Shown here: positions 11,184 through 22,110 of the stretch, piece by piece
Numbering within the stretch: the first letter of the stretch is position 1
Layout: every line of letters starts with the position of its first letter
NCBI GenBank assembly: GCA_012845835.1
Contig: JABAKD010000013.1
Span: 62,001 to 126,000 of the forward strand
DNA from: Undaria pinnatifida
Lineage: Eukaryota; Sar; Phaeophyceae; Laminariales; Alariaceae
Reading direction: 5' to 3'
Length of the DNA: 64,000 bases
Notes under the pieces: generated by a model
The model's database searches: none
Seen by the model: only the letters and a program-made list of their open reading frames with translations
What the model was told of the DNA's origin: nothing
Program-made: the position numbers and the translations under genes

Positions 11184-12150
11184 CTAGGCCTTTTTAAAAC
11201 TCGTGCGTTTGACGAAGCTCTTTCGAGTCAGTTCTACAAGCGGTGCCGTAAGGTCAGAACAATCTTTAACAAACTGACGTACAAAATTTGCCATACCCAG
11301 AACAAAACGTAAGTCTTTCATGGATTTAGGCGTGGGCAGGTCGTGAATCGCTTTGATGCGGTCGGTACTGACCGAAATACCTTTCACGGAAATGACATGA
11401 CCGAGATAGTCGACTTCTTTCTTCCCAAATTGAATTTTGGACGGTTTGAGTGTCAAGCCTGCCACATGCAACGCTGCGAACGTTTTCTCGAGAGAGACGA
11501 GGTGGCTTTCGAACGTGTGATTGATACAAATCAAATCGTTCATGTAAGAGAGGATACCGGAGTCAGAGGCAAGATGGCCTAGAGCTAAAGGCATGACGTG
11601 TCGAAAACGCCACGGTGCATTCGCTACTCCAAAAGGCATGCGCTTAAATCAGTATTTGCCTCTTGGTGTCACGAAGGCGGTGCGGTCGACGTGCCCCTCG
11701 GCCACGGGTAGCTGCCAGAACGCGCTGAGGATGTCGGCGACTAAAATTTAGAGGGCGTCTCCGACAGCATCCAGGCAGAACTCTAGGTTGGGCATGGGCC
11801 AGCTCTTGCGGATGATGTGGCGGTTGAGGGTTTGGCGGTAATCCACACAGAAACGTGGGCTGCCGTTGCTCTTGGCGACGATAGTACAAGAGCTACCCCA
11901 CGGACTTGGCCCTTCCTCAATTATTCTTCATTTCAACGTCTCTGTGACACATTTGTCAACTACGGCAGAGGTGCGGGGGTCGGGACGGTATGGGGGACGA
12001 TCGACATGACGGGTGCGTTCCGGCACGGGGTACGTCGCTTCGGCGATTGTACAACGTCCTAATTTAGACATTGACAGAGAGAAAACGGGACGATTTTTAG
12101 CGAATAAGTCGAGGACGGCACCCTTCTGCTGTTCGGTAAACGTGGAACTG
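11184..12150 (-). pseudogene. gypsy reverse transcriptase (catalytic box altered)
   Basis: The N-terminal block near 12,080-12,140 has DLFAKNRPVFSLSMSKLG, and the RPPYRPD segment follows. The middle block (about 11,930-11,640) reads VAKSNGSPRFCVDYRQTLN and then ADILSAFWQLPV, with the first catalytic Asp. It contains two in-frame stops. The last block (11,639-11,184) has MPFGVANAPWRFRHVM, LSYMNDLICIN and GHVISVKGI. The usual Y-x-D-D box reads Y-M-N-D, so one of the paired metal-binding aspartates is lost. With the stops and frameshifts this shows inactivation. Confidence 0.85.
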
Positions 12151-12475
12151 GCGAATGCTTTGAACGGAGGACCTTCAAGGTCAGACCTGGTGCGGCGAAC
12201 ATCCTCGTCGGGGACGGGGGTGAACCCGACGGCATTGATATTTAATTGATCAGGGGTGACAACAGACGCCGTGTAAAAATTGTCAAGATGCAAGCCGTAA
12301 AAGGCAGACACCATCACCAGATGAGTTGCATATTTGTACGACAACAGAGCCATCAGAAGCACTCCACGTAGCTGAAGTACGGGCGCCGAGAATGTTCTTG
12401 AAAGGCTCAAGTGTTGCGTCGTCGGAAAATCCTTCTCGGTTACAATGCGAGGTTTGAGAACAACAGTGCAGTCTT

Positions 12476-13262
12476 CTAGCGGTAGGCAATCAGTGTAGGC
12501 AACAGCAAGGCTTTCCCATTCCGGTTCGAGGTTGACTCTTTCACACAGAGAGACAGGAATGGCATTAGCATCGTGATGTACAGCGGCCACCGACATGTTT
12601 TGAGTGTTGTTAGCCGGGGAAGGAGTGTTGCTACTGGACGACGAAACGGAGTCGCGAATGCGATGACAGCTGGTATCGTTGAACCAGTAGACGAAAATGA
12701 CAAAGTTTGATTTTCCCAATCTAGGCGCGGTCCGAAGTCGGACATGACACTATTATCGAGGAGCATAAGATCGGGGCCCAAAGAGGGACGACAAGCGCAG
12801 TCACCGTACGGGTGAGCTCGCTGAGGGTTAAAGGAAAATCAATAACCCTACGACATTGATTGGCTCGCCATTTGCAGCGCGGAGCGCAACAGCGGCCGGG
12901 GGGGCGAGATGAAGAGGAATACCTCGCAGGGAGGGATGGGACCGTACCCACGCGAGAGGAACAACCGGCTCATCGGTAGCCGTGTCCACCGTGATGTTAC
13001 TTAAGGGGACGTCGTTGACAGGGGCGACGATGCGGACTCGTCGAGACAGGAGAAACAAAGAAAAGTCGATGGTTTTGTGCGCCAGCCTTGAGCTGTACCA
13101 CACCTGGTCTGAATTATGTTTTCCTCCGGGGGAACTTTTCCCTTTCGCATTCCAAGAACATACACTCAAGCCCGCAGACGCTGTACATCTACTTGAACGA
13201 ACACCTTGACTCGCACTCGGACGTGAATACAGTAACTGGGGAATCAGGGACTCCATTATCAA
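12476..13262 (-). pseudogene. gypsy aspartic protease region (degenerate)
   Basis: The frame 13,262-12,828 contains NITVDTATDEPVVPLAW at the place of the retroviral-type protease active site. The expected Asp-Thr-Gly is read as Asp-Thr-Ala. The next frame (12,781-12,476) gives GPDLMLLDNSVMSDFG and RLDWENQTLSF, the usual C-terminal part of gypsy proteases just before RT. The enzyme would cut the Gag-Pol polyprotein. The change at the active site and the frameshift between the blocks suggest loss of function. Confidence 0.6.
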
Positions 13263-13567
13263 AAGTCAAGCTTCGCTTGCACGATGAACGCTGACTCTCA
13301 ACCTCCTCCACTTCAGCCTGTGGGGGAGGGACGACACGTAATTCAAACATGCTTGCCGCACGTAAAAGCTTCCTTGCTGTACCGCGAGGACGGGCCCGGT
13401 ACCTAGGCACGACATAACTACGATGACGGACGGGGACACGGGGGACGACAAACTCAGGGGCAAAAACGGCTACCGACGATGTGGAGAGTTTCTTCTTCAC
13501 GCCTTTCCTGGCTACACCAGAAGACGACCCTACTGTTTCAGGCGCTACAACAGCAGGGGACCCACCC

Positions 13568-15554
13568 CTAGTCATCGTCGTCGTCGTCGTCGTCGGGGGC
13601 GGGGGCCTTCTTGGAGCGCTTACCTCCGCCGTTGCCACCGCCGCCGCCCTTGTTGCGCTTGCCGGTCGCGCGTGCCCTGCGTGCGTCACGCTCCTTGCGC
13701 TGCCGCGTCCAGCACTCCTCGAGCCAGTGGCCCACCTTGCTCTTGCACGTCGGGTGCGTGCACTTGGGACGCTCCTTGTCAGTCCGGACTCCCTTGGGGG
13801 ACTTGTCGCCCTTGGGGGACTTGCCCTTAAAGGACTTGCCCTTGACCTCGCCCGAGCCAGACCCTTCTGAGCCGGATCCCCGGAGCTGGAGCCTGCAATG
13901 CCGGACGCAGCCCGCAGCGAGATTGCATCATACTGCTGGGCGATAGCGGTGCGGTTCGGGACGGTAGTGAACAACGTGGCACTGACGTGAGCATTGGTGC
14001 GACCAGTGTTAGAGCCAGTGAGGTTCGCGGCCTCAAGGCGACGGAGCTAAGCAACAGCTTCAGACATTGTCTTGGGTGTTGTTCTTGACTAGCAAGAAGC
14101 CTGATCCCCGGTACTACACAGTTGCGGAATAGTACGACGGGCAGAGCAGCGTACGGGGAACGCCTCGGAGTTACACGCTGGACGCACGCTTCAAAACGAG
14201 TACACTCCGATTGAAAGTAGAGGGGGACTTGCCCTTGACCTCGCCCGAGCCAGACCCTTCTGAGCCGGATCCCCGGAGCTGGAGCCTGCAATGCCGGACG
14301 CAGCCCGCAGCGAGATTGCATCATACTGCTGGGCGATAGCGGTGCGGTTCGGGACGGTAGTGAACAACGTGGCACTGGCGTGAGCATTGGTGCGACCAGT
14401 GTTAGAGCCAGTGAGGTTCGCGGCCTCAAGGCGACGATGCTAAGCAACAGCTTCAGACATTGTCTTGGGTGTTGTTCTTGACTAGCAAGAAGCCTGATCC
14501 CCGGTACTACACAGTTGCGGAATAGTACGACGGGCAGAGCAGCGTACGGGGAACGCCTCGGGGTTACACGCTGGACGCACGCTTCAAAACGAGTACACTC
14601 CGATTGAAAGTAGAGGGCATACGATGCGATGGTTTCACCAGGGTTCATTTTTAACTCGGCGAGACAAAGGACAGAGTCCTCTACGGAGTTAGAGGGCATG
14701 AGACAGTCGAGCAGTGCAGTTTTCAGCTCTGACGAGTTCTTCGGCGTAGTGTGCGAACCCGGTGCGTCAGTGACTTCTGTGGATACAGTAGGATTGTGCC
14801 GATTGAGACTGCCGTCCATTATGTGCTGGTACAACGTGAGAACTGGTCCATCACAGATGAGTGATATGTGCTCGAATGCAACCTCGTCGGAGAGGTTGAC
14901 TAACTCAGCATCAGACACACCAGTAGATATTCCTGCTTTGACGCGAAAACTGCAGACGAGACGGCACTGCTGCATGACCGAAATGACATCGACGTCAGCG
15001 GAGCCGGTAAGACGTGAAACCTGCTTGGCGTCCTGTGACGTGATGACTACACGCTTAAACTTAGGCGACAAAACTTCAGCGAACGTCTGCGCAAGTGACG
15101 GGACGGAGGTCTCCTGCTGCTTCTGTACAGAAGCGGCAGGAGATGACGACTTAGACTCGGAGCTAGCTAAGCTTACCAAACGGCTCATCAGTTCCATTGT
15201 TTGCGGTGACAGCTCCGCAATCTCGCCAGATTCCAGCTTGGTGATGTCCTTGTTGACGATGGACTGAAGTAGGTTGACGGTTGAGTCTATGTTGGAAGGA
15301 CCGGAAAGAAGCGGAGTGATGTTCGTCTGGTGAAAGCCGGAAGCACCTGCGGCATTGTCGCCGTCCACGTCCATGGAGCTCGCGGGGGAAGATCCGTCCG
15401 TGGTCGCCTCGGCGGCAGCACCGTCGCTGGTTGCGGCAGCGCCGTCGCCATCAGGCTCAGTGGATTTGACGGGGTTGCCACCAGTGGCGCCATTGGTGGT
15501 GACCACAGTCCCGTCGGCAGGGGAAGCGGGCTGTTGTTCCGGGTTGTCGGGCAT
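13568..15554 (-). pseudogene. gypsy Gag with internal in-frame duplication and zinc knuckle
   Basis: The first ATG is at 15,554, giving MPDNPEQQPASPADG, though the frame is open further upstream from a TTG. An Ala/Ser/Pro-rich N-terminal third leads into a helical middle with VVITSQDAKQVSRLTGS and YFQSECTRFEACVQRV. The C-terminal part in another frame (about 13,830-13,568) is very basic, with KGKSPKGDKSPKG. It holds a CCHC-like finger, CTHPTCKSKVGHWLEEC, then an acidic tail of aspartates at the TAG stop. A frameshift separates the two frames. Gag packages the RNA genome. Confidence 0.75.
13832..14617. repeat. 393-bp tandem duplication inside gypsy gag
   Basis: Bases 13,832-14,224 and 14,225-14,617 are near-identical, with only a few substitutions seen by eye. 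The unit is 393 bp, or 131 codons, so the duplication keeps the frame. It repeats the segment that starts YFQSECTRFEACVQRV. Confidence 0.9.
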
Positions 15555-15610
15555 GGCTGAGATGAACTCGAGAAAGGCTGAATCAAAAGACTGCCGTCTG
15601 AACGCCAATC

Positions 15611-16038
15611 AGGGTTAGTCCTCGAGAACACCGCAGGAAGGTGTGAATCTCCAACGCTGTGAGTACAAGAGTCCCTCTCAGGCAACGGTCGCAGAATGTG
15701 GGCGGTGTCGACGATCACCGGACGAATAGAAGTGCTCGGTAATGAGACAGAACCTCAGGTTGAGATGGGGACAGAAGGAAGAGGGAGAGGTGTGCGAGGG
15801 CTCGCCCTCGCACTTCTCTCGGATGAAAGCAACGGGCAACGAGCCGAGGAAGCGTCTGGGAAGACGTCTCGAGGTTCCTCGGGATGTTGTACCCTTCCTT
15901 GTGGCTCGGAGCGTTGGCGATACGACATCGCTCCCGGGGACGATCTTTCTAGGAGAACGTGCGGAACGTTCCCAAACGTTCTAGGATTTGTGGTCAGACG
16001 CAAGTAGGCATGTTGGGTTCAGAGCATTGTGACCCACA
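15611..16038 (-). repeat. gypsy 5' LTR
   Basis: This is the direct repeat of 7,259-7,674. On the element strand it starts TGTGGGTCACAATG at 16,038 and ends CTAACCCT at 15,611. It is followed two bases inside by TTGGCG, whose TGG would fit the start of a primer binding site. I cannot name the tRNA. Confidence 0.9.
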
Positions 16039-16044
16039 CCTACA
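16039..16044. repeat. 6-bp target site duplication CCTACA (right)
   Basis: This matches 7,253-7,258 exactly and directly follows the right LTR. Confidence 0.75.
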
Positions 16045-17250
16045 TCAATATATACGGAACCGGTATGAGATATAAAATGGTTACGGTGCATTCAGGCGTA
16101 GGTTCAATTAGTAAGCCCTGGACGTTAACCTGGCAGACAAACTGACAGGGCGTACACACTACCGCTGGGTGCAATCAGGCGTAGGTTTAATTATTAAGCC
16201 CTGGACGTTAACCTGGCAGATAAACTGATAGGGCGCACACACTACTGCTGTGGTTGGGAGGGTAAGAGGTCGGTGGAAGGGACGGCGGGCCGACGCCTTT
16301 TTACCACGCGTACTGCAGCAATAGCAGCGGAAGGAATACCTGGCAGGGTCCTTGGGTCGTTTTTGGTCGCCGCCGTAGACGGAGGGGACCATAAAAAATG
16401 CTACTGCCAAAACCACACAGCCAATAACAGCGTGAATGTCCTCACTACGTACTGCTGCAGCCTACAGCTGTACTACAGCTGTACTACTCGTGGGCACATA
16501 GATTGGTGCAAGCTGGGTGTGTCGGCGCACCAAAGTGAATCATATCATACATACGTGTAATTTGTTTGAGTTGTACATGGCTTGCTCAGTGCGCCGACTC
16601 TCTTTCCCCCTATTGATAGTAAGACCTACTGTACATCAACACAGGTGGTATGTCAGGGTAATAAGCCTTTGGTTCATTCAGTTGAAGACAGGTCAATATA
16701 TAAAGCGGACACGTTTGCATTTTTTTTTTCGTCGAAGACAAACTGGTTGAGCGTGCTCATTACTGCGCACGTACTGGTAGACAACAGCTGTAAACAAACT
16801 GGCTGGACGTGCAGGTGGAAGGGAGGTAGAGTCGACGCATTTGCATCATGTGTACAATAGCAATAGAGGAAGGAAAACCTGGCAGGGTCCATGGGTTGGC
16901 GTTTATTTACCATGCATAATGCATCAGTGGCAGAAGAAGGAAAAGCTGGCTGGGTCCTTGACATGTCTGAGCGCGCTCCTGTAGAAAGAGGGGGACCACA
17001 AAAATATGCTACTTATAATACGACACAGCCAATAACCGCGTAAACGTACTCATTACGTACTGCTGTAGCCTACAGCTACCTACTGTTGGGCACATTGGTT
17101 GGTGGATGCTGGATGTCTCGACGCACCAACGTTAATCATTCCATACACGTGTTTTGAATCAGTTGAAGGTTGATCTGTGAGCCGGCTCGCTGTCCTCCTA
17201 TTTATACCTACATGAATAGGTCTAGACTACTCGTACCTGGTACATATTTT
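16045..17250. repeat. degenerate tandem array, central part
   Basis: The units share phrases such as CCGGCAGACAAACTG, GGTAGACAACAGCTG, GGTTGATGCACC and a unit end of the form GAGCCGGCT..CCCCTATT..CCTACAT. Period is about 455 bp where it is clearest. A smaller 83-bp direct duplication (16,087-16,252) repeats the GCAATCAGGCGTAGGTT to ACACACTAC phrase. No gene is supported. Confidence 0.6.
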
Positions 17251-17690
17251 TTTATGAAAATATTTTCAGGGCGTCAGCTGTGAGTTCGACGAATTTCGGG
17301 TCAAGACCCATATTATATTTACAAGCTGCGTTGTTGGTACTTGCAATATACTCAGTACTATCTGGGTGAGTTTTCTATTGCGAGGGATCCTATTTTTATA
17401 TATATTCTATGTTTTTTTTTCATATTGTATGACACAAAAATGACAGATTTTGGTTAAAGGTTGAAGGTTGCTCAATAAATAATGTGATGTTTGATCTAGA
17501 TCAAAATTCCCCACCCAAAGTATAAATAACAACACTTACCATCATTGTGGACAAAAAATAGGACCCCTCCCAATAAAAACTTACCCATATAGTATATTAT
17601 AAGTACCAACAACGTAGCTTGCAAAGATGAATATTGACCTGAAATTCGTCGAACTCACGGCTGATGTCCTTGAAATATTTTTTATAAAAT
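17251..17690. repeat. inverted-repeat (MITE or fold-back like) insertion
   Basis: The left arm (about 17,251-17,400) and the right arm (about 17,553-17,690, other strand) are similar over roughly 140 bases. Both read inward through CAGC(T/C)GTGAGTTCGACGAATTT, TACAAGCTGCGTT or TGCAAGCTACGTT, GTTGGTACTT and a GGGATCCTATTTTT-like end. The central loop contains array sequence (GTATGACACAAAAATG, GGTTGAAGGTTGCTC) that also occurs at 18,094-18,140. This could therefore be two oppositely oriented copies in the array rather than one fold-back element. No open frame is present. Confidence 0.7.
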
Positions 17691-18400
17691 AAAGCCGGCA
17701 CGTTAAAATATACTAACTAACCCTGGTATATATTTTTTCCGGCAGACAAACGGCCTGAACGTGCTCACTCCTGCTGTACGAACTGGTAGACAACAGCTGT
17801 AGTACATAAATTCCCTAAACGCGCCCACTAATGCTGTAGACAACTGATGTAGACCAGCACAGCACTGCTGGAGGGTAGGTTGAAGGGTATGTACTACTGT
17901 TGCAGACCACCGCTGCTGTAGTATGGGTAGTTGCTGCGAAGGTTGGTCGTTGCCACATAGGTTGACGCACCTATGATACATGAATCGTATCATAAATCTG
18001 TGCAATTTGATTCAGCAGTAGGTTGCTTTGTGATGAGCCGGCTATTACCCCTATTAATACGTACCTACATGAACACGTACCTGGTACATTTTATTGTATG
18101 ACACATAAAATGATTTTGGTTGAAGGTTGAAGGTTGCTCAAAAAATGAAGCCGGCACGTAAAATATTTTTTCCGGCAGACAAACTGTCTGAACGTGGTCA
18201 CTCCTGCGGTACGAACTGGTAGACAACAGCTGCTACACAGATTGCCCGAAAGCGCCCACCACTGCTGTCGACAGTTGATGTACACTAGCGCTGCACTGCT
18301 GTAGGGAAGGTGGAACGGTATGTACTACTGCTGTAGACCACCGCTGTAGTATTGGTGGTTGCTGCGTTGGTTGATGCACCGATGATACATACATATATAT
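17691..18400. repeat. degenerate tandem array, right part (two clear units)
   Basis: The phrase AAGCCGGCACGT starts at about 17,691 and again at 18,148, and the sequences that follow align for about 250 bases. These include CTGTAGACCACCGCTG, TGTACTACTG and GGTTGATGCACC or GGTTGACGCACC. Spacing is about 455 bp. Confidence 0.75.
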
Positions 18401-18510
18401 ACACAATCATTCTTTTGTTTCAGAGATTCGGTCTGGAGTTTTTTCGTCTCGGCCTAAGTATGCGATTCGCGGAACTGCAATTCTCGGTCAAATAGCTTCG
18501 TTCGACCGCC

Positions 18511-18900
18511 GTCTTCGGGGGGCGGCTCCAACGCCCGTTGCCCTGCCGTGTCCTTTCCGCACATCGACGTGAACGCCGACGGATGCCGAGCGAGACAAGC
18601 GAGAAGTTGAAAAATACCGCATGTCGAGAAGGAATTCCGGAGATCTTGGTTGTATCTTAATGTCTGCACCGCCTGGGCGACTTACAAAGTTGGCATAATT
18701 TCCTAACGGTAGTTAGTTGCTAATGTTTCGAATTTTGCGGTGGCATACTCTCGAGCGTTTGTTTTGCTTGGCGTCTGCAGGGCTTGAGCGTTTGTTTGTT
18801 TTGCTTGGCGTCTGCAGGGCTTGAACGAATGAAACACGTCCTCGGGGGGCGGCTCAAACGCCCCTCGCCCTGCCGTATCCGTTCCGCACCTGGCCGGGAT
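18511..18900. repeat. small direct duplications left of copia element 1
   Basis: The phrase CGGGGGGCGGCTC..AACGCCC..CCCTGCCGT occurs at about 18,515 and 18,841. GCTTGGCGTCTGCAGGGCTT occurs twice between 18,768 and 18,826. A degenerate relative of 18,545-18,610 (CGACGTGAACGC, GAGCGAGA, AAGCGAGAAG) is seen at 26,988-27,035. No gene is supported. Confidence 0.5.
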
Positions 18901-18914
18901 CGGGTACGTGGGCT

Positions 18915-18919
18915 GAGCA
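18915..18919. repeat. 5-bp target site duplication GAGCA (left)
   Basis: GAGCA immediately precedes the left LTR and recurs at 26,155-26,159 immediately after the right LTR. Confidence 0.85.
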
Positions 18920-19218
18920 TGTTGGTTTGCGCTTGTATCAAATTCTGATTGGGGTATTTTTTGTGGTTTGTGAAACCGTATCGCATCTTCGGAGATGCGG
19001 CGGAACCAGGTTGGTCCCCCGAGAGAAAATAATAAAATTGTATGTGGTCTCCAATCTCTCATGATTGGGGCCACCACTCGGCTGGGGAGGAAAAGCCCCA
19101 CAGCCGCACTTCAAAACTCTACTCTGCTCTTCCCTTTCGAGCCCGATGGCTCTCCGAACTACGTGACTTCTGACTCCGCGAGCCAGCCTGTGCCCTTAAC
19201 ACCTGGATTCATCGATTA
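18920..19218 (+). repeat. copia element 1 5' LTR
   Basis: It starts TGTTGGTTTG and ends ATTCATCGATTA, so the termini are TG...TA rather than the common TG...CA. It is matched by 25,854-26,154. Confidence 0.9.
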
Positions 19219-19267
19219 TGCTCGCATATCGTACGACTAGGTAACCGGTGCTAGGGGCTAGGGCAAA

Positions 19268-20273
19268 ATGGACCCCAATAGCAACCTGCCAGAAGAAGAA
19301 GCCGCCGTCTCCATGAGAAGTTCGATGCTGCTGTACTGGAAGTTAGACGCGAGGAAGCTGCTCGGAGGGATGAAGAACGACTCCACAACCAGGAGGACCA
19401 GCTTAGGGGGAGCGCCGTTCAGTCGCCCGAGCATCCCGCGCAAGTCCCAGCACAAGCACAGCAGCATCAATGGGCAACAGGCCCACTGCCAGGCACGTAT
19501 CGTATCAGCAGTAGCAATAGACCTAAAGTGTTTGATGGAATCTTCAAATATGAAGAGGAGGTTCAGCAAACGGTAATGGTGTTTGAAAACCAGATGCTTG
19601 CTCATTTTTTGGAGGAGGGTTGCCTAGATGCGGTGGAGAGGGATGCACCTATCAAGGTAGCGTCTGCAGGAGTTAGCCCAGAGGCGCTAAACAGGGAGCT
19701 TGGAGAGGAGGCCGTAGCCATGGCACGTGTTGCTTGGAAGATATTAATCAACCAGATCTCGTACCCCACCATTCTGAAACTGATCATCGCAGCTGGTTCA
19801 CCCAGCGAGGGTTGGTCTATATTTATAAAATTCTACGCTCCACAAGCTGCCGCTGAGAAAGCTAGGCTCACTCAATCGTGGTATAGCCTGCGGATGAAGC
19901 AAGACGAACCCCCCAACGAGTATTTTGCGCGCGGTAGTGTACTGAGAAGTCGGCTTGCACTGCATGGGGTGACATTTTTTTATGTTGATGCAAACCAACA
20001 TTTTGCCCGTAACCTTTCCCATGTTTTCGGAGTGCAAAAGAGCATTTTGCTGTCGAACGCAGATTTGACATGCAAAGTACTCGAAGATGTGGTGCTAAAT
20101 GCGTACGGGGAGATGGAGATGGCCACGGAGGAGGAGACGAGGACCGGGACGGGACACGCTCGCGTTGCTCCCGGCTGGTTTGGTCGGGGAAACGGGGCTG
20201 TCCCAAATGGCGGGAGAGGAGGACGAGGAGACCGTGGAAAAAGCAGGAGAAACGGCAACAAGGGCGGACAGCA

Positions 20274-20306
<33 letters not shown>

Positions 20307-21345
20307 CGCAAGCGGTTGCGGGCGTGGGGGTTGTAACGAAGCGCCACAGCAGTGGGAAGCTGAAGGTAGAGGAACCGGCAGCAGAGGAGGCGGCGGAAGG
20401 TATGTCGGGGGCGTGCGCCAGCGATCGGGGGTAGGGGGAGAGGTTTGCCATCGTACCCCCCCCCCCCGCGGCGGATATAAGTATGCCGGGTACCCGCCGA
20501 ACCTTCCCCGTCCTTTTGGTAACCAGCCACTGATACATGGGGTTGACCCTCGCAAACGGTGCGAAACCTGCAACGAGTTGGGGCACACGCATCAGTGTTG
20601 CGCGTGGCGAGTGGATCCAGGATACCCGACCCCTCCCCCCGTGCCCGCCGAACCTGTACCACCTCGTCCGAGGCGTACCGCCCCCGGCCCGCCAGGCTAC
20701 CAGCAGCCGTGGCCCCACTCATACGGCCAAGCACATGTCGCCGCTGCCGCCGCCTACGGCAATGCTCTGCTCGCATTTAGTGCCAACACTAACGCCGTCG
20801 CAACGTACGACAGCAACAACGATGACGACGACTACTACCGCTACGAGGAGGAGCAACAGCCACAGCAGCCGGAGCAGTACCAGCAGCAGCTGGGGCACTA
20901 CTACGAGCAACAACCACAGCCGCCGGCACAGTACCAGCAGCACGTGGGGCCCTACTGCGAGCGACCGCTACCTCCGCCGGCGCAGTACCAGCAGCAGATG
21001 GCACCGTACACTTACGGGCGGCAGCCGCCACCGCCATCATTTCAGCAGCATCAGCACCCTGCAAGCCATGCCCCGTCCTCTTCCTCTTCGCCTTCTCCCG
21101 GAGCATCTTCGTCTCCTCAGGCCGCGCTGCATCTACTGATGGCACGCTCGGTGCCACAAGGCAAGTCTGATTTTTCGTGTGATACAAATGAAGTAGGCAT
21201 GAATGGGATAGGGCTTGCCAGCCAGTCGCATAGTGTGACTGCTGTAGCGGGGCGTGGGTTAGGGCCGAGAGGCAGTGAGCTTTGGGTTTCCGACAACGGA
21301 GCCACGAACCATATCACTAACGACCCACGAAATGTGTATGATTGA
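19268..21345 (+). pseudogene. copia element 1 Gag and protease N-terminal part
   Basis: An ATG at 19,268 (MDPNSNLPEEEAAVS) is one base out of frame with the rest, which is continuous from about 19,280. A likely coiled coil (EVRREEAARRDEERLHNQ) is followed by the copia Gag core (PKVFDGIFKYEEEVQQ, SPSEGWSIFIKFYAP). Then come Arg/Gly-rich and poly-Gln stretches, with (CAG)n near 20,270-20,304. A zinc knuckle near 20,560 reads CETCNELGHTHQCC. A Gln/Pro/Tyr-rich repeat region leads to the protease start WVSDNGATNHIT near 21,285. The frame ends in TGA at 21,343-21,345 where element 2 has TGG, so this stop is a decay mutation. Confidence 0.85.
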
Positions 21346-21768
21346 GTCGCGATTCCCCCTGGTAAGGAGGAGGTGTTGATTGGGAATGGGAGAGCGATGC
21401 GAGTGCTAGTTGTAGGCAGCTTGAACCTTAAAATGCACTCAAAAACCGACTTTCATGTCAAATTGCGCGAGGTATACGTCACGGAAGGGATCGGTTTTAA
21501 CCTGTTTTCATTGCATGATGCCCAAGCACGTCAGAAAATTACTTTTGACAAGGATGGCGCACATCTTTTTGATGGGCGTTTGACTTTCCCACGTGACTCA
21601 ACTGGATCATCTTTGTATGCGACCCGGCTTGACCCAACGCCAAGGACAAAACTTACTGCTGTACCTGCCATGTATGGCGTCCCCCCCCCCCCCCTTTCCT
21701 CTGAGGTTCGTGTGCCCGGTGTCGAATCCGCCCCCCCCTCTCGAACCCCCCCCCCCCTTTCGACATAG
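21346..21768 (+). pseudogene. copia element 1 protease C-terminal part
   Basis: The frame continues after the TGA in the same phase: RVLVVGSLNLKMHSKTDF, then GIGFNLFSLHDAQARQ and AHLFDGRLTFPRD. This is the C-terminal half of the copia-type aspartic protease region. It then runs through Pro-rich coding made by poly-C runs at 21,681-21,694, 21,731-21,738 and about 21,747-21,757, and stops at TAG (21,766-21,768). The integrase frame lies -1 relative to this frame. Element 2 has the same arrangement. Confidence 0.75.
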
Positions 21769-22110
21769 ATAGGGCAGGGCCCTCGGATTTTGGATCCCAC
21801 CCCCTTTCCCACCATAGTGTAGAAGGGGTAGTGCTTGCGGAAAATGGTTTCCCGCCCGTCGTTAGCGACGTAGTACCTACAGATAGGGCAAGACCCTCGA
21901 ATTTTGAATCACACCCCCTTTCCCACCATAGTGTAGAAGGGGTAGTGCCTGCGGACAATGGTTTCCCGCCCGTCGTCAGCGACGTAGTACCCACAGATAG
22001 GGCAAGACCGTCGAATTTTGGATCGCACCCCCTTTCCCACCATAGTGTAGAAGGGGTAGTGCCTGCGGACAATGGTTTCCCGCCCGTCGTTAGCGACGTA
22101 GTACCTTTCG
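21769..22110 (+). repeat. three 114-bp in-frame tandem units in the protease-integrase linker
   Basis: Units start at about 21,768, 21,882 and 21,996 with GATAGGGCA(G/A)G(G/A)CC. Each encodes 38 residues of the form FPPVVSDVVPTDRARPS and HPLSHHSVEGVV. Element 2 has a single related unit (40,741-40,850). The number of units therefore expanded in element 1 without breaking the frame. Confidence 0.85.

Larger units (their letters stand above)
7259..16038 (-). mobile_element. Ty3/gypsy LTR retrotransposon, structurally complete but inactivated
   Basis: Two direct LTRs of about 416 and 428 bp flank 7.9 kb of internal sequence read on the minus strand: gag, protease, reverse transcriptase, RNase H, integrase. 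Protease-RT-RH-INT order is diagnostic of the Ty3/gypsy group. A purine-rich tract lies just inside the 3' LTR, and the element is flanked by CCTACA repeats. The coding part is broken by frameshifts and stops, and the reverse transcriptase has a catalytic substitution (YMND), so it is a dead copy. It is inserted in an older tandem array. Paralogous array units around 16,600-16,650 preserve the uninterrupted target sequence. Confidence 0.9.

Noticed and set aside
19868-21187. Long minus-strand frames rich in Cys, Leu or Pro opposite copia gag
   Set aside because: They are antisense to the Gln/Gly/Arg-rich Gag frame, which shows the copia domains. They have no domain of their own.
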